A stretch of DNA of 64,000 bases from Alcanivorax sp. (GTDB taxonomy: Bacteria; Pseudomonadota; Gammaproteobacteria; Pseudomonadales; Alcanivoracaceae): contig NZ_CP080267.1 of NCBI RefSeq assembly GCF_019431375.1, positions 124,001 through 188,000 on the forward strand, given 5' to 3'. Both the position numbers and the translations under genes were made by a program. Positions 45,120-53,337 of this stretch are shown one piece after another. The stretch's first letter is position 1, and each line of letters starts with the position of its first letter. Under the pieces are notes generated by a model, which was not told where the DNA came from, did no database searches, and worked only from the letters and a program-made list of their open reading frames with translations.

Positions 45120-45776
45120 GTGAACCCCACCTTGCAACCCGCCTGGCTGCTACACCGCCGGCCTTTCCGTAACACCAGCCTGATCGTGGAGCTGTTTCTG
45201 CCCACGCTGGGCCGTGTGGGGGCGGTGGTGCGGGGTGGTCGCAAGGAGCCGTTGCTGGCCCCGTTCACCCCTCTGTGGATCGAACTGAAAAGCGCCGGCG
45301 AGCTTTACAGCTTTCGCGGCTGTGAGCCCCGCGGCCCGCCTTTGCAGGGTAAAGCCCTGTATTGCGGTTTTTACCTTAACGAATTGCTCACCCGGTTACT
45401 GCATCGGGACGATCCCCATCCGGAGCTCTGGCCACTCTACGAACAGACCCTCAATGCCCTCATGGAAGGGCAGTGGCTGGATGTGGCTCTGCGCCAGTTC
45501 GAGTTGGGCTTGCTGGAGGAAATGGGCTACGGCATTGCCCTGGGGTACGATATTCACGGCGAGGCATTACGCCCTGACGGCTACTACCTGCTGGACCCGC
45601 AGCAGGGCCTGTTGCCCGCCGGTGAGGGTTATCACGGTAACGACTTGCTGGCCATCGTCAACGGCGACTGGCAACCGGCAACCCGCAAAACCGCCCTGCA
45701 CCTGTGCCGGGCTCTACTGGCCCCGCATCTGGGCGACAAACCCCTGAAAAGCCGCGAGCTGTTTCGGGAGAAGTGA
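45120..45776 (+). CDS. recO: DNA repair protein RecO
   Basis: 218 residues from GTG 45120. The N-terminal OB fold is 'PAWLLHRRPFRNTSLIVELFLPTLGRVGAVVRGGRK', followed by the helical domain with 'LYCGFYLNELLTRLL' and 'RQFELGLLEEMGYG'. RecO with RecR loads RecA onto SSB-coated DNA. The zinc-finger cysteines of some RecO proteins are absent, as in other gammaproteobacteria. The gene is separated from both neighbours by heptad repeats. Confidence 0.93.
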   Translation: MNPTLQPAWLLHRRPFRNTSLIVELFLPTLGRVGAVVRGGRKEPLLAPFTPLWIELKSAGELYSFRGCEPRGPPLQGKALYCGFYLNELLTRLLHRDDPHPELWPLYEQTLNALMEGQWLDVALRQFELGLLEEMGYGIALGYDIHGEALRPDGYYLLDPQQGLLPAGEGYHGNDLLAIVNGDWQPATRKTALHLCRALLAPHLGDKPLKSRELFREK

Positions 45777-45785
45777 AAAGCAGTG

Positions 45786-45913
45786 TCTAGCTTCGAGCTG
45801 CTAGCTACTAGAGAAACAAACATTGTGTTCCGATTCATGCGTGGCACCATCCTGAAAGCTAGAAGCTAGAAGCTAGAAGCTAGAAGCTAGAAGCTAGAAG
45901 CTAGAAGCTAGAA
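45786..45913. repeat. heptad-armed element (GCTAGAA type)
   Basis: The left arm is TCTAGCTTCGAGCTGCTAGCTACTAG; the right arm is eight near-perfect GCTAGAA units (45857-45913). The core between them is about 45 bases. It lies between the recO stop and the pdxJ ribosome site. Confidence 0.8.
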
Positions 45914-45951
45914 TAAACCGCCCCGCAAAGAATCCGTTTAAGGTGAGTATT

Positions 45952-46692
45952 ATGTCCAGAGTATTGCTCGGCGTTAACATCGACCACATTGCCACCCTGC
46001 GCCAGGCTCGTGGCACCCGTTATCCCGAGCCGGTTCAGGCGGCGCTGGTGGCGGAGCAGGCGGGGGCGGATGGTATTACCGTGCATTTGCGTGAGGACCG
46101 TCGCCACATCAACGACCGCGATGTGGAATTACTGGCGCAGACCCTGCAGACCCGCATGAACCTGGAAATGGCCGCTACCGAGGAAATGGTCGCTATCGCC
46201 TGCCGCATCCAGCCAGCCCATTGCTGCCTGGTGCCGGAAAAGCGCGAGGAACTGACCACCGAAGGCGGGCTGGACGTGGTCGGTAACCAGGCGTGGATCG
46301 CCCAGTGTTGTCAGCGTTTGGCGCAGGCGGGTATCGATGTGTCCCTGTTTATTGATGCGGACCCGGCCCAGATCCGTGCCGCCCGGGAATGCGGTGCGCC
46401 CACCATCGAGATTCATACCGGTCACTACGCCGATGCAGCGGACCCAGCCAGCGAACAACAGGAACTGGCGAAAATCCGCGATGGCGTTGCCTATGCGCTG
46501 GAGCAGGGGTTGGTGGTCAACGCGGGTCATGGTCTGCATTACCACAACACCCTGCCCATCGCCGCCATCCCTGGTATCAACGAACTGAACATCGGCCACA
46601 GCATCATCGCCCGTGCGGTGATTTCCGGCCTGGATGAAGCGGTACGCAGCATGCGGGAGCTGATCGATGGGGTGGCGGTAGCTGGCGGCTAG
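45952..46692 (+). CDS. pdxJ: pyridoxine 5'-phosphate synthase
   Basis: 246 residues from ATG 45952 (AAGGTGAG upstream). 'LLGVNIDHIATLRQARGT', 'GADGITVHLREDRRHI' and 'INAGHGLHYHN' type segments (here VNAGHGLHYHNT) are diagnostic. It condenses aminoacetone phosphate derivative and deoxyxylulose phosphate in vitamin B6 synthesis. The gene order rnc-era-recO-pdxJ is common. The TAG stop is also the first bases of a 23-unit heptad array. Confidence 0.97.
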   Translation: MSRVLLGVNIDHIATLRQARGTRYPEPVQAALVAEQAGADGITVHLREDRRHINDRDVELLAQTLQTRMNLEMAATEEMVAIACRIQPAHCCLVPEKREELTTEGGLDVVGNQAWIAQCCQRLAQAGIDVSLFIDADPAQIRAARECGAPTIEIHTGHYADAADPASEQQELAKIRDGVAYALEQGLVVNAGHGLHYHNTLPIAAIPGINELNIGHSIIARAVISGLDEAVRSMRELIDGVAVAGG

Positions 46693-46851
46693 CTACGAGC
46701 TACGAGCTACGAGCTACGAGCTACGAGCTACGAGCTACGAGCTACGAGCTACGAGCTACGAGCTACGAGCTACGAGCTACGAGCTACGAGCTACGAGCTA
46801 CGAGCTACGAGCTACGAGCTACGAGCTACGAGCTACGAGCTACGAGCTACG
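46691..46851. repeat. perfect tandem array, AGCTACG x 23
   Basis: 161 bases of uninterrupted 7-bp AGCTACG units starting inside the pdxJ stop codon. No core hairpin follows. Being perfect, it should vary in copy number between isolates. The gap beyond it to the gacS stop (46852-47092) holds no gene I can support. Confidence 0.95.
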
Positions 46852-47092
46852 CTCGATTGGAAAGGGGAGGCCTGGAAAGTTCCCGGGACTTCGTCATTTC
46901 TACGAAGCCGCTGTAGGAACGGAGCGCAGCGGAGTAACGCACGTAGTTCCGTGCGGCCCGAAGGGTGAGCGAAGCGAATAACCATGCTTGCCTCCATGGG
47001 GGATCTGCACCATGGCGAACCGCGCTGCGAGCGACGCTCCTGAAAACGAGGGCAACGCACTTCGAGCCTGCACGGCCGAGCCCGCGCCGCAG

Positions 47093-49801
47093 CTAGAAGC
47101 TGGAAGCTTCCTCCCCCTGATCCTGCCACAGCTGTTCCAGCGCACAGATCTCATCACACAACGCCGAGACCATTGGCGCCAGAGCTTCCCGGTTGGTGCC
47201 GGTTTTCAGCGCTTCTTCCAGGGTTTTGGCGGCGTTTTCCAGGCGTGGGGTCCCGCAGTAGCGAGTGGCGCCGTGAAGTTTGTGGACACGTTCCAGCAGG
47301 GTGTCCTGATCCGCACTGTCGTAGGCAGAAGAGATGGCGGGGCGGTCCTCCGTCAGGCTTTCCAACAGCATTTTAAGCATTTCATCCGCCAGCGGTTGTC
47401 GGCCACCGGCGCGGCGACGGGCCAGGTCCGGGTCGAAGACTTTGTCGTTGGCCGGCGCGCTCTCTTCGCCAAATTCGGGAGGCTTCTGCGGTGGCTTTTC
47501 CATTACCCATTGTTCCAGGGTATGGCGAAGCTGCCCTTCGGTAATCGGCTTGCTCAGGTAATCATCCAGGCCACTGTCGAGCAGATCCCGGCGTTCGCTT
47601 TCCAGGGCGTGGGCGGTCAGAGCAACGATGGGTGTATGGCAGCCCGGGGATTCCAGCTCACGCATTCTTGCAGTGGTGGTCTTGCCATCCATACCTGGCA
47701 TCTGGATATCCATGAATACCAGATCGAATTCCTGATCCCCGAAAGCCTCCAAGGCCTGTTGCCCACTGTCGCAGGCGGTGACAATGGCGCCTAGCTCTTC
47801 CAGAAATACCCGGGCCAGTTTCAGGTTGCCGGGATGATCGTCCACCACCATTACTGATACCGGGTAGGCCAGCCGTTGCTCTGCGTCCGCATCGAGTGCA
47901 CTGCTATCCAGTTCGCCGCTGAGTGCCAGCAGCGCATTGAACAGGCGCTGGCGGGTGGCCGGTTTACCTTGCACCTGGCAGTGGGGGTAGTGTTCCAGCC
48001 AGCGGCATACGCTCTCCGGGTTGTTGCTCAGGGCGAGCATGGGTTGGCCCAGGGCCGCCAGGTTATCCAGCACCGGCTGCATGGCCTCCTTGTCCGGGTG
48101 GGCAGGCAGGCCCACGATGAGGAAATCACTGTTGACCAGCTCCCCCCGGTCCAGGGCGGCCATCAGGTCATCCATATTGTGGTATTCGTTGATGCGCATC
48201 TGCCAGTGGCTGAGCATGTGATACAGCCCCAGCCGGCCATATTCATCGGTCTCCACCAAGGTGACAGTGCGGCCCCGGAAGTGCTCGAGATGGGGGGACG
48301 GGCGCTGTTTCGGGTCCCGCTCTGCACGCAGGGTGAACCAGAAAGTGGAGCCCTGGCCTTCACTGCTGTCGATACCGATCTCGCCGCCCATGCCTTCCAC
48401 CAGGCGTTTGCTGATCGCCAGCCCCAGGCCGGTGCCGCCTTCCTGGCGACGGGCGCTCTGGTCTGCCTGGGTAAAGGCGCTGAACAGGTTCTTCTGGGCT
48501 TCCGGGCTCAGGCCGTTGCCGGTGTCAGTCACCGTCAGCTTGATGATGGCCTCCGCACCCCGGTCTTCCTCCAGCATGGCACGTACCACCACCGAGCCCT
48601 GCTCGGTGAATTTGATAGCATTACTGAGCAGGTTGGTGAGCACCTGGCGAATACGCAGCGGGTCGCCGAGCAGGTTCACCGGTACATCGGAGTAGATGAT
48701 GGCAGCCTGCTCCAGGCCCCGCTCCTGGGCCATGGGGGCGAGCAGGGTCTGCACGTCCTCGATCAAGTCGTGCAGGTTCAGCGGGGTGTGCTCCAGGGAC
48801 AGCTTGCCCGCCTCGATCTTGGAGAAATCCAGGATGTCATTGATGATCGCCAGCAGCGAATCGGCACTCTTGTGAATGGTGCCCAGATAATCCTGCTGGC
48901 GGGGACTCATGGAGGACTTCTCCAGCAGCTTGGTGAAGCCGATGATGCCATTGAGCGGAGTGCGGATCTCATGGCTCATGTTGGCCAGGAATTCCGACTT
49001 GATCTGGCTGGCCTTGAGCGCCTCCTTGCGGGCCATATCCAGTTCGATATTCTGGATCTCGATGGTTTCCAGGGTTTCACGCAGGTCCTGGGTGGCCTGA
49101 TCCACGTTCTGCTGCAATTCGGTCTGGGCATCCGCCAGAGCCGACACCATCTGACGCAGGGCAGTTTCCAGCTCTGCCAGCTCCCCTTTTGCCTGGGTGT
49201 GAATGGCCATGCTCAGGTCGCCATCGCGAATTCGCCGCACGGCATCCACCATTTCTCCGATAGGACTGGTCAGCTGTCGGGAAAAACGCAGTGCCGGCAC
49301 CATGGCCAGCAGCATCAGACCCACCATCACCAGAATCAGGGTAATCAGCCCCTCCAGGGTGGAGACGTATTCCCCCTGACGGGTAAATTCCACGGTCAGT
49401 CTGGCCGGCTCCCCGGGGTTGATATCCCGGGTCAGTTGCCAGCTGGTATCGGTAACCAGCCGCTGCCGCCCATCTTTCTGATTAATGCCGGTCGCCGGGC
49501 GTAGCCTTGGCCCGGCGTGCAGGGTAGGGCGCTCACCGATGAAATCCAGGGTGGCGGCACGTACATCCTGGGCTTCCAGCAACTGTCGCAGCAGCCGTTG
49601 CTGGCGAGCGGTATCGGTGGCGGCGGTGCTTTCCAGGCGGGCGGCAAAGCTGTCGGTCACCAGTTGCTGGCGTTGGGCATTGGTATCGCGCACATCCACC
49701 AGCCGATTCACCAGCGAATAGCCGCCCACCACCAGTGCCGCCATCAGGGCGGGCAGAATGGCCATGAACATCAGGCGTGAGCGAAGGCTTTGGTTGACCA
49801 T
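47093..49801 (-). CDS. gacS: hybrid sensor histidine kinase GacS/BarA
   Basis: 902 residues: membrane helix 1 (about 10-33), periplasmic sensor (34-148), helix 2 (about 150-172), HAMP, a dimerisation coil, HisKA with 'FLANMSHEIRTPLNG' (His 277), HATPase ('DTGNGLS', 'GTGLGLAI'), a degraded receiver-like part, a receiver domain ('VMVVDDHPGN', 'DLVFMDIQMPGMDG') and an HPt domain ('RVHKLHGATRYC'). GacS phosphorylates GacA, which induces small RNAs that antagonise RsmA/CsrA. It is divergent from cysM, as in Pseudomonas. Confidence 0.95.
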   Translation of the reverse strand: MVNQSLRSRLMFMAILPALMAALVVGGYSLVNRLVDVRDTNAQRQQLVTDSFAARLESTAATDTARQQRLLRQLLEAQDVRAATLDFIGERPTLHAGPRLRPATGINQKDGRQRLVTDTSWQLTRDINPGEPARLTVEFTRQGEYVSTLEGLITLILVMVGLMLLAMVPALRFSRQLTSPIGEMVDAVRRIRDGDLSMAIHTQAKGELAELETALRQMVSALADAQTELQQNVDQATQDLRETLETIEIQNIELDMARKEALKASQIKSEFLANMSHEIRTPLNGIIGFTKLLEKSSMSPRQQDYLGTIHKSADSLLAIINDILDFSKIEAGKLSLEHTPLNLHDLIEDVQTLLAPMAQERGLEQAAIIYSDVPVNLLGDPLRIRQVLTNLLSNAIKFTEQGSVVVRAMLEEDRGAEAIIKLTVTDTGNGLSPEAQKNLFSAFTQADQSARRQEGGTGLGLAISKRLVEGMGGEIGIDSSEGQGSTFWFTLRAERDPKQRPSPHLEHFRGRTVTLVETDEYGRLGLYHMLSHWQMRINEYHNMDDLMAALDRGELVNSDFLIVGLPAHPDKEAMQPVLDNLAALGQPMLALSNNPESVCRWLEHYPHCQVQGKPATRQRLFNALLALSGELDSSALDADAEQRLAYPVSVMVVDDHPGNLKLARVFLEELGAIVTACDSGQQALEAFGDQEFDLVFMDIQMPGMDGKTTTARMRELESPGCHTPIVALTAHALESERRDLLDSGLDDYLSKPITEGQLRHTLEQWVMEKPPQKPPEFGEESAPANDKVFDPDLARRRAGGRQPLADEMLKMLLESLTEDRPAISSAYDSADQDTLLERVHKLHGATRYCGTPRLENAAKTLEEALKTGTNREALAPMVSALCDEICALEQLWQDQGEEASSF

Positions 49802-49993
49802 GAATCCCCGTTCTTGCTGTTGTTTTCGCCCATTATGCCCGAGATGCCGGTCACTGCCACGAACCCGGCCATTTTGCTTTCGTGTCCGGCGCGCAAAGCG
49901 ACTCTCCCCGCGGACAGCGGGGAGTTCCTACTACCGTGGGAAGGGCATCAACGGCATCTCGCCCGCGACCCGCTTTCGGGTACAATGCGCGCC

Positions 49994-50887
49994 ATGAACC
50001 ATAAAACCATCGAACAGACCGTGGGCAATACGCCCCTGGTTCGCCTGCAGCGGATGCCGGGCGACACCACCAATACCATTCTGGTGAAGCTGGAAGGCAA
50101 CAATCCGGCAGGCTCGGTGAAAGATCGCCCGGCCCTGAACATGATCATGAAGGCCGAGGCACGAGGCGAGATCAAACCCGGTGATACGCTGATTGAAGCT
50201 ACCAGCGGTAACACCGGCATCGCCCTGGCCATGGCCGCTGCCATGCGCGGCTACCGCATGAAGTTGATCATGCCCGCCAACCAGAGCCAGGAACGCCGCG
50301 ATGCCATGGCCGCCTATGGCGCTGAGCTGATTTCCGTCAGCAAGGAAGAAGGCATGGAAGGCGCCCGCGATCTGGCCCAGGCCATGCAGGCCCGGGGTGA
50401 GGGCAGGGTGCTGGACCAGTTCGCCAACCCGGACAATCCCATGGCCCATTACGAAAGCACCGGCCCGGAAATCTGGCGCGATACCCACGGTGGCGTTACC
50501 CATTTTGTCAGTTCCATGGGTACTACCGGCACCATCATGGGTTGCAGCATGTTCCTGAAGGAGCAGAACCCGGATATCCAGATCATCGGTCTGCAACCCA
50601 CCGAAGGCTCTTCCATTCCCGGCATCCGTCGCTGGCCGAAGGAGTACTTGCCGTCCATCTACGATGATTCCCGGGTGGACCGGGTCATCGACATGGATCA
50701 GGCCCTGGCCGAGCACACCATGCGCCGGCTGGCCCGGGAAGAGGGTATCAGCTGTGGTGTCTCCTCCGGCGGTGCCGTAGCCGGCGCCCTGCGTCTGAGC
50801 GAAGAATTGGAAAACGCCGTGATCGTGGCCATCATCTGCGACCGTGGCGACCGTTACCTGTCCACCGGGGTGTTTCAGGGAGCCTGA
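49994..50887 (+). CDS. cysM: cysteine synthase B
   Basis: 297 residues from ATG 49994 (MNHKTIEQTVGNTPLVRLQR); ATG 49985 is three codons earlier. The PLP lysine is in 'NPAGSVKDRPAL' (Lys 43), 'EATSGNTGIALAMAAA' binds substrate and 'GVSSGGAVAGAL' the phosphate. 'KEYLPSIYDDSRVDRV' is typical of CysM. It makes cysteine from O-acetylserine and sulfide or thiosulfate. It opens the run of genes leading to relA. Confidence 0.95.
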   Translation: MNHKTIEQTVGNTPLVRLQRMPGDTTNTILVKLEGNNPAGSVKDRPALNMIMKAEARGEIKPGDTLIEATSGNTGIALAMAAAMRGYRMKLIMPANQSQERRDAMAAYGAELISVSKEEGMEGARDLAQAMQARGEGRVLDQFANPDNPMAHYESTGPEIWRDTHGGVTHFVSSMGTTGTIMGCSMFLKEQNPDIQIIGLQPTEGSSIPGIRRWPKEYLPSIYDDSRVDRVIDMDQALAEHTMRRLAREEGISCGVSSGGAVAGALRLSEELENAVIVAIICDRGDRYLSTGVFQGA

Positions 50888-50911
50888 AGCTGCCCGAGGC
50901 ATGAATTTTTT

Positions 50912-50984
50912 GTGGGAAACGATGCTTGCATCGTGAAGAAGGCCTCTGCCGCACATCTTTCCCGATGCGAGCATCGCTTCCCAC
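50912..50984. repeat. REP-type palindrome, GTGGGAA class
   Basis: Imperfect arms GTGGGAAACGATGCTTGCATC and the complement at 50964-50984. The inner GATGCTTGCATC is itself palindromic. Confidence 0.75.
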
Positions 50985-51026
50985 AGAGCTTCCCTCAATC
51001 GGGAAGCATGAACAGCGGAGAGCTGA

Positions 51027-51800
51027 ATGAACGTACTGGTATTCGACATCGAAACCATCCCCGATCTGGACGGCGGACGCCGCATTTACGATCTGGATGG
51101 CCTCAGTGACAAGGACACCGCCAGTGCCCTGTTGAATCTGCGCCGCCAGGAAAACGGCACCGAATTCCTGCGCCTGCACCTGCATCGTATCGTTGCCATC
51201 TCTGTGGTGCTGCGCTCCACCCAGGGCGTCAAGGTCTGGTCCCTGGGGGACGAGGACAGTAGTGAGAAAGAGCTGATCGAGCGCTTCTACGACGGTATCG
51301 ACCGCTTTACCCCGAATCTGGTGAGCTGGAACGGTGGTGGCTTCGATCTGCCGGTGCTGCATTACCGTGCCCTCAAGCATGGTGTGCAGGCCCGCCGTTA
51401 CTGGGAAACCGGTAACGAAGACTCCAGCTTCAAATGGAACAATTATCTGAGCCGTTACCACCAGCGCCACCTGGACCTGATGGACCAGCTGGCCCTGTTC
51501 AACGCCCGGGCCAACGCCCCGCTGGACCAGATCGCCACCTTGCTGGGCTTCCCCGGCAAGATGGGCATGAGCGGCGGCAAGGTGTTCGACGCCTTCCAGG
51601 AAGGCAACCTCAAGGGTATTCGTGATTACTGCGAGACCGATGTGCTCAACACCTGGCTGGTCTACCTGCGCTTCCAGCTGATGCGCGGCGAGCTGGACCC
51701 CACCGGCTACGAACAGGAATTGACCCTGCTGCAGGACTACCTGAAAGCCGAAGGCCATCCGCACTTCCTCGGCTTCCTGGAAGCCTGGCAAAAAGGCTGA
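51027..51800 (+). CDS. 3'-5' exonuclease, PolB-exonuclease-like family
   Basis: 257 residues of the DEDD fold. Exo I is 'LVFDIETIPDL' (Asp 6, Glu 8), Exo II is 'LVSWNGGGFDLPVL', and Exo III is 'CETDVLNTWLVYLR' with its Asp. It matches the 'predicted 3'-5' exonuclease related to the exonuclease domain of PolB' family, of unknown target. The position between cysM and rlmD is the same as in other members of the order. It has a GGAGAG site and lies between two REP palindromes. Confidence 0.85.
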   Translation: MNVLVFDIETIPDLDGGRRIYDLDGLSDKDTASALLNLRRQENGTEFLRLHLHRIVAISVVLRSTQGVKVWSLGDEDSSEKELIERFYDGIDRFTPNLVSWNGGGFDLPVLHYRALKHGVQARRYWETGNEDSSFKWNNYLSRYHQRHLDLMDQLALFNARANAPLDQIATLLGFPGKMGMSGGKVFDAFQEGNLKGIRDYCETDVLNTWLVYLRFQLMRGELDPTGYEQELTLLQDYLKAEGHPHFLGFLEAWQKG

Positions 51801-51813
51801 TTAGCCCTCCGTT

Positions 51814-51879
51814 GTAGGAGCTATGTTTGCATGGCGAACGCCCGATCAGGAGCCTTCGCCATGCAAACATAGCTCCTAC
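51814..51879. repeat. REP-type palindrome, GTAGGAGC class, perfect
   Basis: Perfect 25-base arms (51814-51838 and 51855-51879), opening GTAGGAGCTATGTTTGCATG, with a 16-base loop. The outer eight bases are shared with the palindrome at 23926. Confidence 0.88.
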
Positions 51880-51912
51880 CGTTTTGATTACCGCTTTACC
51901 GATTGAGATCTC

Positions 51913-53253
51913 ATGGCCCGAAAACGCAAGCAGTTACCGGAAACCCCGGAGCCCGCCAGCATTGAATCGCTCAGCCACGACGGCCGCGGCATTGCCCGTC
52001 GTGATGGCAAGACCACCTTTATCGACAACGCTCTGCCCGGCGAAGAGGTGATGTTCAAGTTCACCTACATGCGCCGTAAGTTCGACGAGGGCAAGGCGGT
52101 GGAGATCGTGCGCGCCTCCCCGGATCGGGTGGAGCCCCCTTGCCAGCACAGCACCCTGTGCGGGGGCTGCAGCCTGCAACACATGAACCCGGACGTGCAG
52201 ATCGCCCGCAAGGAAGCGGTACTGCGTGAGCAGCTCCAGCACTTTGGGGGTCTGGCGCCGAAGGAATGGCTGCCGCCACTCAGCGGCCCGGTCACCGGCT
52301 ATCGCAGCAAGGCCCGCATGGGCGTGAAATATGTGGAAGCCAAGGACGAAACCCTGGTGGGCTTCCGGGAAAAGCGCAACAGCTTCATCGCCCAGCTGCA
52401 GCAGTGCGAAGTGCTGATTCCGTCCGTGGGCCATCGCCTCTCCGATCTGCGTACCCTGATGCACGGCCTCAAGAGTCGCAGCCGCATCCCGCAGATCGAA
52501 CTGGCCGCCGGCGATGAGGATGTGGCGCTGATCATCCGCCATCTGGACCCGCTGCCCGATGAAGACCAGCAGGCCTTCCTGGATTTCTGTCAGCCGCTGG
52601 GCTGGCACCTGTACCTGCAACCGGGCAACGAAAGCACCGTGCACCGCATCTGGCCGGCCCTCACCGGGGCGGAGAACGAGGAGCGGCTCTATTACCGCCA
52701 CCCCTCCGCCGATGTGGAGCTGGCCTTTCACCCCACGGACTTCACCCAGGTGAATGCGGAGATCAACCGCAAGATGGTGCCCTTGGCACTGGATTTGCTG
52801 GACATCTCCCCCGATGACACCGTGCTCGACCTGTTTTGTGGTCTGGGCAATTTCACCATTCCGGCCGCAAAGCGGGCCGGCAAGGTGGTGGGGGTGGAAG
52901 TCAGCAAGGCCATGGTGGAGCGCGGCTACGAGAATGCCCGCCGCAATGGCCTGGAAAACCTGGAATTCCACGCCTGGGATCTGAGTCAGGATGTGGCCGG
53001 GCAGAGCTGGGCCAATCGCAAATATGATCGTATCCTGATTGACCCACCGCGCACCGGCGCGCTGGAGATGGTGAAATTGATGCCCCGGTTTGGTGCAAAG
53101 CGGATCGTCTATGTGTCCTGCAACCCGGCCACCCTGGCCCGCGATGCCGGGGAACTCACCGCCCTGGGATACCGTCTTAAAGCGGCGGGGGTGATGGACA
53201 TGTTCCCCCACACCACCCACGTGGAATCCATCGCGGTGTTCGAAAAGAAATGA
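51913..53253 (+). CDS. rlmD: 23S rRNA (uracil-1939-C5)-methyltransferase RlmD
   Basis: 446 residues. A TRAM domain is N-terminal ('IESLSHDGRGIARRDGKTTFIDNALPGEEV'). Iron-sulfur cysteines are Cys 77, 83 and 86 ('PPCQHSTLCGGCSLQHM') with a fourth in 'QCEVL'. SAM binding is 'VLDLFCGLGNFT' and the catalytic cysteine is in 'YVSCNPATLARD'. It methylates U1939 in 23S rRNA. It stands immediately before relA, as in E. coli (rumA-relA). Confidence 0.96.
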   Translation: MARKRKQLPETPEPASIESLSHDGRGIARRDGKTTFIDNALPGEEVMFKFTYMRRKFDEGKAVEIVRASPDRVEPPCQHSTLCGGCSLQHMNPDVQIARKEAVLREQLQHFGGLAPKEWLPPLSGPVTGYRSKARMGVKYVEAKDETLVGFREKRNSFIAQLQQCEVLIPSVGHRLSDLRTLMHGLKSRSRIPQIELAAGDEDVALIIRHLDPLPDEDQQAFLDFCQPLGWHLYLQPGNESTVHRIWPALTGAENEERLYYRHPSADVELAFHPTDFTQVNAEINRKMVPLALDLLDISPDDTVLDLFCGLGNFTIPAAKRAGKVVGVEVSKAMVERGYENARRNGLENLEFHAWDLSQDVAGQSWANRKYDRILIDPPRTGALEMVKLMPRFGAKRIVYVSCNPATLARDAGELTALGYRLKAAGVMDMFPHTTHVESIAVFEKK

Positions 53254-53337
53254 TGTGAGCCGTTGACGCCAGACTCTTCAGGCGCCAACGAGGGTGGCTT
53301 CAGCCTTGGCTCGCCACCTAAACCAGAAGGAAAGCAC

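Noticed and set aside
47876..49504. 542-codon open frame opposite gacS
   Set aside because: Antisense shadow of a clearly real histidine kinase; no ribosome site and no recognisable domain.
51934..53220. 428-codon open frame opposite rlmD
   Set aside because: Antisense shadow with His/Gln-rich composition; rlmD motifs are clear on the plus strand.
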